Shown: positions 9,016-20,081 of the stretch, piece after piece | Position numbering within the stretch: position 1 is the first letter of the stretch | Layout of the letters: every line of letters begins with the position of its first letter | Assembly (NCBI GenBank): GCA_963821815.1 | Contig: CAWGFG010000006.1 | Location: forward strand, 3,286,001 to 3,350,000 | Origin: JASGTU01 sp963821815 | GTDB lineage: Bacteria > Chloroflexota > Anaerolineae > Caldilineales > Caldilineaceae | Direction of reading: 5' to 3' | Length of the DNA: 64,000 nucleotides | Notes under the pieces: generated by a model | What the model was told of the DNA's origin: nothing | Database searches by the model: none | Seen by the model: the letters and a program-made list of their open reading frames with translations, nothing else | Position numbers and translations under genes: made by a program

Positions 9016-10513
9016 GTGGCGTACTTACTCGGGATCGACGTTTCCACCACAGCCACAAAAGCGCTGCTCATCGACCACAAAGGGGATGTGACAGCAGTCG
9101 CCGCCAATGAATACTCCTTTGATACGCCGCATCCGCTCTGGAGCGAACAGGATCCGCCTGTCTGGTGGTACGGTGCGATTCAGAGCATCCGCTCCGTGTT
9201 ATCGCAAGCCGGTATCAGCGGCGACGATGTGGACGCTATCGGTCTCACAGGCCAGATGCACGGCTTGGTTTTGCTCAACGGCGACGGCTCCGTGTTGCGA
9301 CCGTCCATCCTGTGGAACGACCAGCGTACCGGCGCACAATGTGACGAGATACGCGAACGGGTCGGCAAGGAAAGGCTGGTGCAGCTCACAGGCAACGATG
9401 CGCTTACCGGCTTCACTGCGCCGAAAATATTGTGGGTCCGTGAAAATGAACCGGACGTCTATGAACGTGTGCGGCATATCTTGCTGCCCAAGGATTACCT
9501 GCGCTATCGCTTATCCGGCGAACTGGGCACGGACAAAGCTGGGGCCGGCGGCACCTTGCTGCTGAGCCTGAAAGAGCGCGATTGGTCCACCGAAGTGCTT
9601 GAGGCGCTGGATATCCCGCGTGAGTATCTGCCGACTACCTATGAGGGTCCGACCATTACAAGCGCAGTCTCCGCCGCGGTTGCAGCCGACACCGGACTGC
9701 GTGAGGGCACGCCTATCGTTGCCGGCGGCGGTGACCAAGCGGCAGGCGCAGTCGGCGTCGGCGCGGTATCGGAAGGCATCGTTTCACTCGTGCTGGGTAC
9801 GTCCGGCGTAGTCTTCGCAACCGTCAATGAGCCCTTCTACGAACCGCAAGGACGGCTGCACGCCTTCCCGCATGCAGTGCCGAACCGCTGGCACCTCATG
9901 GGCGTCATGCTTTCTGCAGCCGGCAGCCTGCGCTGGTACCGTGACACATTGGCGCCGGGCGCCGGCTACGACGAGCTGCTGGCGCCGGCTGGCGACATCG
10001 CACCGGGCAGCGATGGTCTGCTCTTCCTGCCCTACCTGACAGGCGAGCGCACGCCCTATCCCGGATCCGCTGGCACGCGGTGCATTCGCTGGCCTCACAA
10101 TCCGTCATGAGAAGGCGCATCTGACCCGCTCCGTGCTGGAGGGTGTCGCATTCGGTCTGCGAGACAGCTTCGAGCTGATGAAGGGCGTGGGGCTGTCCGG
10201 CATCAATCAGGTGCGCGTTTCCGGCGGTGGCGCGCAGAGCCCCATTTGGCGGCAGATTCTTGCTGATGTTCTGGATACAGAACTCGCGACGGTGAATACC
10301 ACGGAAGGCGCCGCCTACGGTGCTGCGCTGTTGGCGGGCGTCGGCGCCGGCGTTTGGAGTGACGTGGACGAGGCGTGTAGCGCAACCATCACCGTTACCG
10401 GCGACACGAAGCCGATTGCGGAAAATGTGGACCGCTACCAGCCATATTACGAACAGTATCGAGCGCTCTATCCCACGCTGACGCCGACATTCCATGCCCT
10501 GAGCAACGATTAG
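9016..10513 (+). pseudogene. xylB: Xylulokinase, broken by a one-base insertion
   Basis: FGGY-family sugar kinase that would phosphorylate D-xylulose. The N-terminal frame (9016-10110) carries LLGIDVSTTATKALLID, GLTGQMHGLVLL, ILWNDQRTGAQC and GGGDQAAGAVGVG, then breaks after TPYP. The C-terminal frame (to 10513) resumes with LARGAF, TRSVLEGVAFGLRDSFELMK and VSGGGAQSPIWRQILADV. Removing one G at 10063/10064 restores TPYPDPLARGAF, the normal family motif, and gives 498 residues, the usual length. GTG start with GGGAGG 9 bp before it. It is a recent lesion or a sequence error, since no other damage is visible. An intact related kinase is at 20312. Confidence 0.9.
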
Positions 10514-10632
10514 GCGGCAGTTCTAGATGCGTCGATACCCATGAAACTAGCTGCTAAGCTTGTAGGGTAAGCTTGAAAAGTAGCCCTGTAACGTATCTGC
10601 CAACACTCGTAGGTAATTAGCTTTTCGAAACA

Positions 10633-10673
10633 AAGGTCGCTGCTCTGAACAGTTCATTCAGTGCAGCGACCTT
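10633..10673. terminator. Strong bidirectional hairpin between xylB and the LysM transpeptidase
   Basis: AAGGTCGCTGC at 10633 pairs perfectly over 11 bp with GCAGCGACCTT at 10663, and inside it CTGAA/TTCAG adds five more pairs. TTCTTG follows on the plus strand and TTTGTTTC on the minus strand, as suits two converging genes. The rest of 10514-10870 shows nothing else. Confidence 0.8.
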
Positions 10674-10870
10674 CTTGTCCATGTGACGCCTGCATGTAGA
10701 TTCGTCAGCTTCTCGTGTAGAGTATTCCCCTACCAGACTCGTCTCATTTCCGTGGGCATAGGATACGCAGGGCGCCACAGTTCTCTGTTATTGATCTACT
10801 TGCGGTTGACCGCTGCTCATGGTCCGCTTCCGCTCTGCCACACACGACGTTCAGGATATCAGCGGTCCGC

Positions 10871-11962
10871 CTAGTAGTGAACATAGACGTCCGTGCCAAC
10901 CGACGCCCAGTTGTATAGCACCTCGGCGTCCTCCAACGTCATATTTGTGCAGCCGTGGCTGGTCGGAGTGCCAAATGCGGCGTGCCAGTAGGCGCCGTGA
11001 ATCGCGTAATCGGCGTAGTAGTACATGACCCACGGCACGCCGGGTAGGTCATAGCCCGGACCGGTCATGCGCTGGCTGTCGACCTTGTTGTAGACCTTGA
11101 ACGAACCTGGAACGGTCGGCGTACTCGCTTTGCCGGTACTGACCAGCACATTCATGATTGCGACCCCTCCCTGCCAGGCTGTCAACGTCTGCGTGGACAG
11201 GTTGATCTCGATGAGGCGTACGCCGTTGGCTGGCGCACCTGCCGCCGGTAGCGGCTCAATGGGTGCAGACGGTGTGTTATCACTGTTAACGCGCAGCCGC
11301 TGTCCTGTCCACACGAAATTCGGATTCGGCAGACCGTTGAGCGTCATGACTTCGTTCAACGTCATGCCATAGCGCTGGGCAATCAAGGCCAAAGAATCAC
11401 CAGCCTGGACGACGTAAATCTGGCCTGCCGGCGCCGGCTCGAGGTCTACAAAGGGTTGCGTGGGCTGCACCCGCGCGGTCAAACGCAGCTTCTGTCCCAC
11501 ATAAATGGTGTCGGCGAACTGAATGCCGTTGATGCGCATTAGATCTTCTAGCGCCATACTGTTGTCGCGGGCGATGCGGTTGAGCATATCGCCCTGCTTC
11601 ACCACATAGTACCCATCGGTACCGGGTAGATAGGCGGAGTTCGCCGGCGGCGCGGTCAACGACGAGGCGGTGTCATAGGGAATGCGCAACTGCTGCCCAA
11701 TGAGGACATGGTTCAGATCGGTGATGCCGTTGTATTGCGCCAAGTAGGACATGGAGATGCCATAGCTTTGGGCAATGCGAGCCAGGCCTTCGCCCTGGCG
11801 CACAACATGCACACGTTCAGCCGCCTGTGCTATTCCTGTGTTCGCAAAGAAAAGTGCGACGAATAGGATGGCGTATAGCGGCGCCATCGTTCTTCGCATT
11901 GCGAACTTTTTCCAACCTTTCCGTTTCCATCCCTTGCCAACGAAATCAAAACCGTGCACCAT
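10871..11962 (-). CDS. L,D-transpeptidase with three LysM repeats
   Basis: Cell-wall enzyme of about 363 residues. A basic n-region (GKGWKRKGWKKF) and hydrophobic stretch (PLYAILFVALFFANTGIAQA) form the signal. Three LysM peptidoglycan-binding repeats follow, each opening with (H/Y)VV-x-QG/AG and closing with GQxLR(I/L/V). The YkuD catalytic domain ends with HGAYWHAAFGTPTSHGCTNM, Cys being the nucleophile. I chose ATG 11962 because GAGGG lies 4 bp upstream and it keeps the basic n-region; an ATG at 11899 is the alternative. The hairpin at 10633 probably ends its transcript. Confidence 0.92.
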   Translation of the reverse strand: MVHGFDFVGKGWKRKGWKKFAMRRTMAPLYAILFVALFFANTGIAQAAERVHVVRQGEGLARIAQSYGISMSYLAQYNGITDLNHVLIGQQLRIPYDTASSLTAPPANSAYLPGTDGYYVVKQGDMLNRIARDNSMALEDLMRINGIQFADTIYVGQKLRLTARVQPTQPFVDLEPAPAGQIYVVQAGDSLALIAQRYGMTLNEVMTLNGLPNPNFVWTGQRLRVNSDNTPSAPIEPLPAAGAPANGVRLIEINLSTQTLTAWQGGVAIMNVLVSTGKASTPTVPGSFKVYNKVDSQRMTGPGYDLPGVPWVMYYYADYAIHGAYWHAAFGTPTSHGCTNMTLEDAEVLYNWASVGTDVYVHY

Positions 11963-12366
11963 AGATCCCTCACACGTCGAAGTCAACATCCCATGCCCAT
12001 GAAGGCCACGCGCCGCCAATTCAGCCGAAATTGGTGACGCCGCCTTTTGTATTATGACGTTGACGATACCAGAACGTTACGCACAATATGTTGCAACTCT
12101 CGAAACTGGCGATATGCGCACGACGGTGTTTCTTTGAACTTGAGAGAGAGTCTCTTAGCCGAATTCCTCCCGACTCTGGAACGCGACCTACTTGATAGGC
12201 CCTATCCCGTACGCTATACTCAAGTGCGCGTAACAACGTACAACTTTGCTATGCTACGATATGCGGCAAAGACTGTGACTGCGCTAGAATATTTCGCACG
12301 GAAAATTAATCGGAAGGGAAAGTTGGCAAGCCTTCAACTAAGCCCGCAAGGAACGAATGGACTGAT
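11963..12366. other. Intergenic region, no gene supported
   Basis: This lies between the diverging LysM transpeptidase and the acetyltransferase gene. A plus-strand frame at 12047-12370 has no ribosome binding site or family resemblance and was not accepted, although its TGA overlaps the next start. Confidence 0.4.
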
Positions 12367-13527
12367 ATGAGCAACACAGAGCTTTGTACTGAAGAGCCCT
12401 GTTGTACCAATACAGTAGGTATGGACGCGGGTGCGAGCGCAGAAGCATCGGCTCCGCAACAGAACCAGCCATCCGCACTGGAATGCACCGTCTACGGTCC
12501 CAACAGGCCCATGACGGGCTTCGAGGCGCTTCAAAATGAATGGAACGACCTGCTCCAGCGAAGTCGCTTCAACACCGTCTTTCTCACCTATGAATGGCAG
12601 ACCGTCTGGTGGGAATATTTAGGCGAGGGCGACCTCTGGATCCTCGCTTATCGCAAAGAGGATACAGGACAGCTCGTGGGCATCGTACCGCTCTACCTGA
12701 CCGGCGTGACATCGACCGAGTACGGCTCGTTCACCGGCACACGCACCTTTTCTATTGTGGGTTGCCTGGAAGTGAGCGACTACCTGGACGTTATCGTGGA
12801 GACAGGATGGGAGTCTGCGGTCTTCCAGTCATTCATGGACTGGCTCTACAGCGACGAGGCGCCGGATTGGGACGTGGTGGACCTGTGCAACCTGCCGCAG
12901 GACAGCCGCACCTATGTCGAGCTGCCGCCTATTGCCAAAGCCGCGGACGCCAGCGTCACCGTCTTGCGTGAGGATGTGGCGCCCCAATTTGAGTTGCCGT
13001 TCCGCTTCGAGACATACCTCGAAGAAACTGTGGACAAGAAGCAGCGACACGAGATTCGCCGAAAGATGCGTCGAGCCGAACGGGAAGCCACCGTCGGTTT
13101 CCATATGGTCTCGCCCATCGACAATCTTGTCGCTGAAATGGATGATTTCGTTGCGCTGCAGCAAGCCAGCAAAGAGGACAAGGCCGAGTTCATGACGGTG
13201 GAGATGCGGCGCTTCTTCAACGCTATGGCGCAACGCATGATGGACAAGGGCTGGCTGAAGCTTAGCTTCCTTACCCTCAACGGCGAGAAGGCTGCGGCTC
13301 TGCTGGCGTTCGAATACAACCGACGCTATCTGCTCTACAATTCCGGCTATGACCCGGACGCCTATTCGCAACTCAGCCCGGGATGGGTGCAACTTGGTTA
13401 CGTGATTCAGTACGCGATTGTTTCTGGCTGCACGCTCTTTGACTTTATGCAGGGGGACGAAGCATACAAGTATCGCTTCGGCAGCCAAGATTACGATGTG
13501 ATGCGCGTATTGATTCAGAAAGCGTAA
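12367..13527 (+). CDS. GNAT-type acetyltransferase, CelD/BcsL-like
   Basis: A 386-residue cytoplasmic protein with the Acetyltransf_6 (CelD/BcsL) arrangement. After a low-complexity N-terminus come FEALQNEWNDLLQRS, NTVFLTYEWQTVWWEYLG and LVGIVPLYL (family start), then the second GNAT half DKKQRHEIRRKMRRAER, a helix carrying MRRFFNAMAQRMMDKGWLKLSFLTLNGEKAAALLAFEYNRRYLLYNSGYDPD, and the closing LFDFMQGDEAYKYRFGSQ. Such proteins transfer acyl groups in polysaccharide or peptidoglycan-precursor metabolism. Substrate is unknown. The next gene starts 54 bp later and probably shares the transcript. Confidence 0.88.
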   Translation: MSNTELCTEEPCCTNTVGMDAGASAEASAPQQNQPSALECTVYGPNRPMTGFEALQNEWNDLLQRSRFNTVFLTYEWQTVWWEYLGEGDLWILAYRKEDTGQLVGIVPLYLTGVTSTEYGSFTGTRTFSIVGCLEVSDYLDVIVETGWESAVFQSFMDWLYSDEAPDWDVVDLCNLPQDSRTYVELPPIAKAADASVTVLREDVAPQFELPFRFETYLEETVDKKQRHEIRRKMRRAEREATVGFHMVSPIDNLVAEMDDFVALQQASKEDKAEFMTVEMRRFFNAMAQRMMDKGWLKLSFLTLNGEKAAALLAFEYNRRYLLYNSGYDPDAYSQLSPGWVQLGYVIQYAIVSGCTLFDFMQGDEAYKYRFGSQDYDVMRVLIQKA

Positions 13528-13581
13528 TGAGCGCGGACGGCCGCGAGCAGCGGATGTGAAACCGCACAGGGAGGTCACGAA

Positions 13582-14133
13582 ATGGCAGCGAATACAATAC
13601 CGATTACGGGCGGACACAACAAGTCCCAAACAGAGGTGGCAGCCTCTGCGCCAAATCCGAATGCGACCAACAAGCACAACGGCGACAAGCAAGGCAGCGA
13701 GAGTGAGGTTGGCGCCAATCCCATTCATGCCGCCTCAAGTTCAGCGCCTAGGCAGGCTGCAAAACCTGTTGCCGCCACTGTAACTGAAGATAGTGAGCGT
13801 ACACCGAACGAGCGGGAACTCGCCGCTAAGTCGCACTACGCGCCACGCTATGAGACGCCTTCACGGCGACCGGCGGACAGCCGTTCTGCTTCGTTCAGCC
13901 CGCTGGCGTGGATGGCGGACGGCGTCACCGGCGCCATCGAAGAGGTGCGTCATAATGACCTGGGCCTCTCGCAGGACTTCTGGAAGCATCTCTATGCGGT
14001 GCGTCGGGAAAGCTTACTCACTGCACAGGCCCTTGTGGAGAGTCTAATCGCCAAGGTAGAAACCAAGGCGGAGGAGCAAGAACAGCGCGCCAAGCAACGT
14101 GAGCGGCGCGGTTCGGTCAACATTGACTTCTAG
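13582..14133 (+). CDS. Unassigned protein with disordered N-terminus and charged C-terminal helix
   Basis: Not recognised. Residues 1-110 are rich in Ala, Ser, Asn and Pro and look disordered. Residues about 110-183 form an ordered part with a hydrophobic patch (SPLAWMADGVTGAIEEV) and a long, strongly charged helix (ALVESLIAKVETKAEEQEQRAKQRERR). ATG 13582 has GGGAGG 8 bp upstream, which supports a real gene. It follows the acetyltransferase gene by 54 bp, suggesting a joint transcript. Confidence 0.7.
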   Translation: MAANTIPITGGHNKSQTEVAASAPNPNATNKHNGDKQGSESEVGANPIHAASSSAPRQAAKPVAATVTEDSERTPNERELAAKSHYAPRYETPSRRPADSRSASFSPLAWMADGVTGAIEEVRHNDLGLSQDFWKHLYAVRRESLLTAQALVESLIAKVETKAEEQEQRAKQRERRGSVNIDF

Positions 14134-14162
14134 GGCTCGCACCACACTTTGTGTATCGACTA

Positions 14163-16223
<2,061 letters not shown>

Positions 16224-16267
16224 AAAGTCGGTTCCAGGTTCCAGGTCCAAAGTTTCAAGTTAACATC

Positions 16268-16300
16268 GCTTCCTGGAAGGGACTGCACCTTCCAGGAAGC
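16268..16300. repeat. 13-bp perfect hairpin made of TTCCNGGAA palindromes
   Basis: GCTTCCTGGAAGG, a 7-base loop and CCTTCCAGGAAGC. Each arm is itself a TTCC-N-GGAA palindrome. It lies in a repeat-rich gap (ggttccaggttccagg at about 16230; two copies of tggttcaaga at 16320-16345). A related element is at 22235-22284. It may be a terminator for the MaoC gene or a dispersed palindromic element. Confidence 0.45.
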
Positions 16301-16482
16301 TAGTTTGGATAGTAGTTCAATGGTTCAAGAAGGTCAATGGTTCAAGAAAACCCCATCTTCCTCATATCGAATGGACAAAAATTGCAAGCTATTGCACGCA
16401 AATATGCGGTCCAGTGTCGTTTTGAACCTATGAACAATTCAACGCTTGAACTGTTACTACCCAATTAGCCAGGTTCCGCACA

Positions 16483-16959
16483 TCAACTCTCCTCACGAGC
16501 TTTGACCAGCATCTCCCAGTTGCCGCGCTGCACCACTTTGTCCTCGTGGTTCAGCACCTCCACATCGAAATTGACCAGCCCGCCGTCCAGTCTCGGCATG
16601 GCTTTCATGTCGCCCACAGTCAGACGCACGCGCACCGTATCGCCGATAAAGACCGGACGCTGAAACTTCCATTCGCCGATGCTGCGAAAAGCCAGGATGG
16701 TCTCCTCCATGAAGCCCATGCGCACAGCCAAGCCGCTGGCTATGCTGAGGATGAGTAACCCGTGCGCTACGCGCTGGCCGAACATGTGCTCCTTGCTATA
16801 TTCGGTGTTGGTATGGATCAAGTTCCAATCGCCGGAAAGCGAAGCGAAGCCAACCACGTCCGCCTCGGTGATGGTGCGCCCCATGCTAGTGATGGACTCA
16901 CCGGGAATAAATTCTTCGAAATAGAGTCCGGTGGACCGGACGAACTTGCTCTCACTCAT
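16483..16959 (-). CDS. MaoC-family (R)-enoyl-CoA hydratase-like protein
   Basis: Hot-dog fold hydratase of 158 residues. The hydratase 2 motif is clear: ASLSGDWNLIHTNTEYSKEHMFGQRVAHGLLILSIASGL, with Asp and His of the D-x-N-x-I-H site near residues 44-49. The C-terminal strands (EWKFQRPVFIGDTVRVRLTV) are typical. It would hydrate or dehydrate acyl-CoA esters in fatty-acid or polyhydroxyalkanoate-type metabolism. No CoA-metabolism neighbour is present, so the exact substrate is open. Confidence 0.9.
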   Translation of the reverse strand: MSESKFVRSTGLYFEEFIPGESITSMGRTITEADVVGFASLSGDWNLIHTNTEYSKEHMFGQRVAHGLLILSIASGLAVRMGFMEETILAFRSIGEWKFQRPVFIGDTVRVRLTVGDMKAMPRLDGGLVNFDVEVLNHEDKVVQRGNWEMLVKAREES

Positions 16960-17136
16960 GTTATTTCGCCTGTCTAGTGCAGATGCTGGTGTTGGCTATG
17001 CAGTTCTCAGTGTGTGCGGATGATACCGCAGCGAGGCACGAAAGGGAAACAGAGGCGTGCGGGCTGGCGTTGTGCAACCTCAGACTATTGACACGCCGGT
17101 GTGACGCGGCTAGAATTCATAAGCGCTGACCAAAAG

Positions 17137-17219
17137 GGGACGGTGGCGGAACGGCAGACGCAGCGGACTTAAAATCCGCCGAGGTAATTCTCGTGTGGGT
17201 TCGAATCCCACCCGTCCTA
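17137..17219 (+). tRNA. tRNA-Leu (anticodon UAA)
   Basis: A class II tRNA of 83 nt. The acceptor strand GGGACGG pairs with CCGTCCT (one G-U), with A as discriminator base. The anticodon loop CTTAAAA between GCGGA and TCCGC gives anticodon TAA. The long variable arm (GAGGTAATTCTC) and the T-arm GTGGG-TTCGAAT-CCCAC are complete. The 3' CCA is not encoded. Confidence 0.95.
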
Positions 17220-17417
17220 CTTTGACTCCAATTACTCTAATTGAGAACGATACTCTAGGCTGAATCACCGATACCGCACCCAATGGAAAGCTGTCGAGAC
17301 ATATTGTGTTGAACAGACTATCTTCTTCGTCAAGGTTGAAGTTGATTGAAAGCGGCGCGATACTAGAGGTGTAATTGCACAGGTTGACTCAGAAACAATC
17401 ACGAAGGAGAGCAAGAT

Positions 17418-17600
17418 ATGTTGCATCTGGATCTGACCGAAGAAGAGGTCACCGAACTGGTCGATCTGCTTGAATACCAACTGCCCGAGCTGCGCATGGA
17501 AATCGCCGATACGGATGATAAGGAGTTCCGCGATCAACTAAAGGACCGAGAAGCAGTGCTCAACAGCGTGCAGGACAAACTTTCCAAGCTCCAGAGCTAG
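17418..17600 (+). CDS. Small acidic coiled-coil protein, 60 residues
   Basis: Not assigned to a named family. It starts LHLDLTEEEVTELVDLLEYQLPELRMEIADTDD and continues with charged heptads to the end, suggesting two helices that pack or dimerise. ATG 17418 has AAGGAGAG 7 bp upstream, a good ribosome binding site, which is the main support. It ends with a 4-bp overlap of the converging gene at 17597. Confidence 0.75.
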   Translation: MLHLDLTEEEVTELVDLLEYQLPELRMEIADTDDKEFRDQLKDREAVLNSVQDKLSKLQS

Positions 17601-18241
17601 TAGACGGTTGACGGGGCTTGACCCTGTGCAGAGAGTAGATCGGTGACACAACCGTTGATGATTCGACAGGCGCGAGCGCGATGCCGATCTGTGTCATCCT
17701 GTATGCCATAACACGCTGTCACGCAGTTGCACAATGTGTAGCACGCCACATCTTCAGCGGATAGTATTTTCCTTGCCTTTGCCGACCAGTCTCGCCCGGA
17801 GAATTGCTTCCCGGGCGCAGACAGCCGGTATAGGTGCACCACATAGCGATGTTCTACATTCGCACCGCAATGGCAGAGTCGTGCCACATCGTCTGCCAGG
17901 TGCGTTTCCATCTCGTTCAGTCCGAATTCGACCACCGCCGATAACCGCAGATAGTCGTAGGAGCAGTTCGCGCTTTCCAGCGGAGTCTTCAGCAAGGCCA
18001 CATCCCAATGCTGGCGACGCGGCTTACCCAAATGATGCGCGGTTGGGTACTCCTTCTGCAGCACGCAGATCCGGCGTCCCTGACAACAAGCATATCGCTC
18101 GCCTGGCGGAATCCTGTGCAGCAGATCGGCGTAGAAGAGCGCGTGCTGTCCGTGTTCGGTGTACGCGTCGTAGGGATGCTCGATGAAATTCCGTACGAAA
18201 TCGGTCAACGTATGTTCCAACAGCGAAAGCTTGGGCATCAT
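17597..18241 (-). CDS. Unassigned protein, possibly nuclease-like
   Basis: A protein of about 214 residues that I cannot name. The middle carries HWDVALLKTPLE and, 22 residues on, RLSAVVEFGLNEMETHLADDVARL, an Asp-strand/Glu-strand pattern reminiscent of restriction-endonuclease-like folds. Several Cys residues (CCQGRRIC, CHC, CYTLCNC) stand out. The frame opens at 18298, but two ATGs at 18241 and 18238 with AGAGGA 9 bp upstream are better starts. The C-terminal 40 residues are poor in order. It is single, convergent with the 60-residue gene. Confidence 0.55.
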   Translation of the reverse strand: MMPKLSLLEHTLTDFVRNFIEHPYDAYTEHGQHALFYADLLHRIPPGERYACCQGRRICVLQKEYPTAHHLGKPRRQHWDVALLKTPLESANCSYDYLRLSAVVEFGLNEMETHLADDVARLCHCGANVEHRYVVHLYRLSAPGKQFSGRDWSAKARKILSAEDVACYTLCNCVTACYGIQDDTDRHRARACRIINGCVTDLLSAQGQAPSTVY

Positions 18242-18479
18242 CCTGTGCCGTCCTCTGCAGGGAGCGTTATAGTATTGGTTGCGCCCCCATCGTACCATCT
18301 ACTGTCGCATAGCCGCAGCAGCAAAAACTCAATCGCTCGTTTACAGTTGTCTACGACACAAAGGACTGTAGGGCGCTTTAGGACATTTTGCTCGCTAGCC
18401 GCCCATTTGCAGCCGTGGTATCCTTTCGCTCTATAATAATTGGAGCGGTTGCAAGCCCGGCGGCGCGAAAGGAAACACC

Positions 18480-18884
18480 ATGACTCAAATACCAAAACAC
18501 GTGCAGGACTTCTTCGAAGGCAAGCTGGCTTGGGTAGCAACCTCGACGCTCGACGGCGTCCCCAACACGACGCCCAAGGGGTCAGTGCGCATCGTCGGTG
18601 ACGAGCATGTTATCTTCGCTGACCTCTATTCGCGCAAGACGCGCGCTAATCTGGAGGTGAATTCCCAGGTAGCCATCACCGCAGTCGACACGGAGACAGT
18701 AGAGGGCTACCAGTTGAAGGGTTCCGCGCAGCTGCTGGATTCAGGCCCGCTCTACCAGGCTATGGCGGAGGGCTTGAAAGACGGCCCTAAAGAACGTCCG
18801 CCGTTGAAGTATGTGGTCTTCGTCACGGTAGAAGCAGTCTACGATCAGTCAGTCGGCCCGGACGCCGGTAAGCAAATCGCGTAG
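18480..18884 (+). CDS. Pyridoxamine 5'-phosphate oxidase-like FMN-binding protein
   Basis: A 134-residue split-barrel flavoprotein. Family marks are VQDFFEGKLAWVATSTLDGVPNTTPKGSVRIVGDEHVIFADLYSRKTRANLEVNSQVAITAV, where the Lys-Gly and Arg-Lys-Thr residues line the FMN phosphate site. The short form without the C-terminal PNPOx segment is common in Pnp-oxidase-like proteins with unknown substrates. AAAGGAAA stands before ATG 18480. Confidence 0.88.
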   Translation: MTQIPKHVQDFFEGKLAWVATSTLDGVPNTTPKGSVRIVGDEHVIFADLYSRKTRANLEVNSQVAITAVDTETVEGYQLKGSAQLLDSGPLYQAMAEGLKDGPKERPPLKYVVFVTVEAVYDQSVGPDAGKQIA

Positions 18885-18912
18885 GCTATTGTCGTCCACA
18901 ACCGATCCACAC

Positions 18913-19176
18913 TCAGTCGTAGATGCGCTCCAGATGCCACTGATCGGCTAGCACATCGTAGCTCACCACGCAGAACGGCCCCGCATCTCGCGTCAGCACC
19001 GCATAGTGCCGTCGCCAAGCGCGCCCCTCGGTCGACCACCAGTCCGTGTCCACTTCCCACTGTTGCACGACACGCGCTATGAAGTAGCGCCGCCCATTCA
19101 ACTGCAAAACAGCCGGCAAGCGCCGCCTATCCAGTTGCACCTGCACCAGCAGTTCGTCAGCCCACAATCGCGTCAT
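18913..19176 (-). CDS. DUF6504-like protein under SOS control
   Basis: An 87-residue protein starting MTRLWADELLVQVQ, with a beta-rich pattern ending RAWRRHYAVLTRDAGPFCVVSYDVLADQWHLERIYD. This matches my memory of DUF6504, a family often found next to ImuA/ImuB/DnaE2 mutasome genes; none of these is here. I chose ATG 19176 because a full promoter with LexA box ends 7 bp before it, so the transcript would start at or within a base or two of the ATG and be leaderless. The longer frame from 19215 would overlap the promoter. Confidence 0.75.
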   Translation of the reverse strand: MTRLWADELLVQVQLDRRRLPAVLQLNGRRYFIARVVQQWEVDTDWWSTEGRAWRRHYAVLTRDAGPFCVVSYDVLADQWHLERIYD

Positions 19177-19182
19177 GCGTCC

Positions 19183-19211
19183 ATGATATAGAACGTTTGT
19201 TCTTGTGTCAA
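19183..19211 (-). promoter_or_regulatory. SOS promoter with LexA box in the spacer
   Basis: On the minus strand, TTGACA (19211-19206), a 17-bp spacer and TATCAT (19188-19183). The palindrome AGAACAAACGTTCT (19203-19190) fills most of the spacer and matches the GAAC-N4-GTTC LexA site of Gram-positive bacteria and Chloroflexota. The predicted start of transcription coincides with ATG 19176. The same design is repeated at 63243-63276. Confidence 0.85.
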
Positions 19212-19498
19212 GCATTTATAACGCATCAGTTACCGTTGCAGGGTCGAATTTTGGACAGACGGTCACTTGTTGATATGATTCGATCATCATCGCTATGTAC
19301 TGTAGCAGTGGCGTAGCGAGGGTCCTCCATGCATGACACCTCGAACTTGGGCGGTTTAGCCATTGCGGCGAGATACAAGTACGTTAGTCAAAATCGAAGG
19401 AAGACACACCTGCATTGAGAGCGCAGCATCGAAGACAGAAATATGGCGCCGCGTATCGGCATTAGTACGGCGACAGCACAGTATGAAGGAAGGTTCCC

Positions 19499-20056
19499 AT
19501 GGCGCGCATTCTGATCATCTACGGCTCTGAAGAAGGCCAAACACAGAGAATCTCCAACCATTTGGTCGAGTTCTTTCACAACCGCGGTCACCTGGTGGAT
19601 GAAATTTACGGCAAGACCGCACCTGACTCGCTGGACATTTCAGGCTATGACGGTGTAATTGTGGGCGCGTCCATACACATGGGCAAGCACGCTAAATACA
19701 TGGTCAAACTGGCGCAGCACCACCGCGATGAACTCTCCAGCGCTCTCTCCGCCTTTTTCACAGTCTGTCTCACGGCCAAGAGCGACCAGCCCGAGGCCCA
19801 GGCAGAGGTGGAGAAATACGTGGAAAACTGGATGGAGAATACCGGATGGAATCCAGACCAGATCGGCGTCTTTGCCGGTGCGCTGCTCTATACGCAGTAC
19901 GGGCTCATCAAGCGCATCGTCATGAAACGCATCAACAAATCGACGGGCGGCGATACAGACACCTCCCAGGATTATGAATATACGGACTGGGTTTCGGTCG
20001 ACGATTTCGCCGACACGTTCCTAACCGCACTCATGGGCGATGAAGTCCTGATATAA
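19499..20056 (+). CDS. hemG: HemG-like flavodoxin (menaquinone-dependent protoporphyrinogen oxidase type)
   Basis: A 185-residue flavodoxin-fold protein. ILIIYGSEEGQTQRIS is the FMN phosphate loop, GVIVGASIHMGKHAKYM the second loop. The HemG-type C-terminus is present: W-x-PD-x-IGVFAGALLYTQYGLIKRIVMKRINKSTGGDTDTSQDYEYTDW, which lines up well with E. coli HemG. HemG oxidises protoporphyrinogen IX in haem synthesis, with electrons to quinone. AAGGAAGG lies 6 bp before the ATG. No other haem gene is next to it, so a general flavodoxin-like redox role is the alternative. Confidence 0.85.
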   Translation: MARILIIYGSEEGQTQRISNHLVEFFHNRGHLVDEIYGKTAPDSLDISGYDGVIVGASIHMGKHAKYMVKLAQHHRDELSSALSAFFTVCLTAKSDQPEAQAEVEKYVENWMENTGWNPDQIGVFAGALLYTQYGLIKRIVMKRINKSTGGDTDTSQDYEYTDWVSVDDFADTFLTALMGDEVLI

Positions 20057-20081
20057 TACAGTAGCCCATCAATCTGTGGCA

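Noticed and set aside
12047..12370. 107-residue plus-strand frame ending with ATGA overlap at the acetyltransferase start
   Set aside because: No ribosome binding site, odd composition; the overlap is probably chance.
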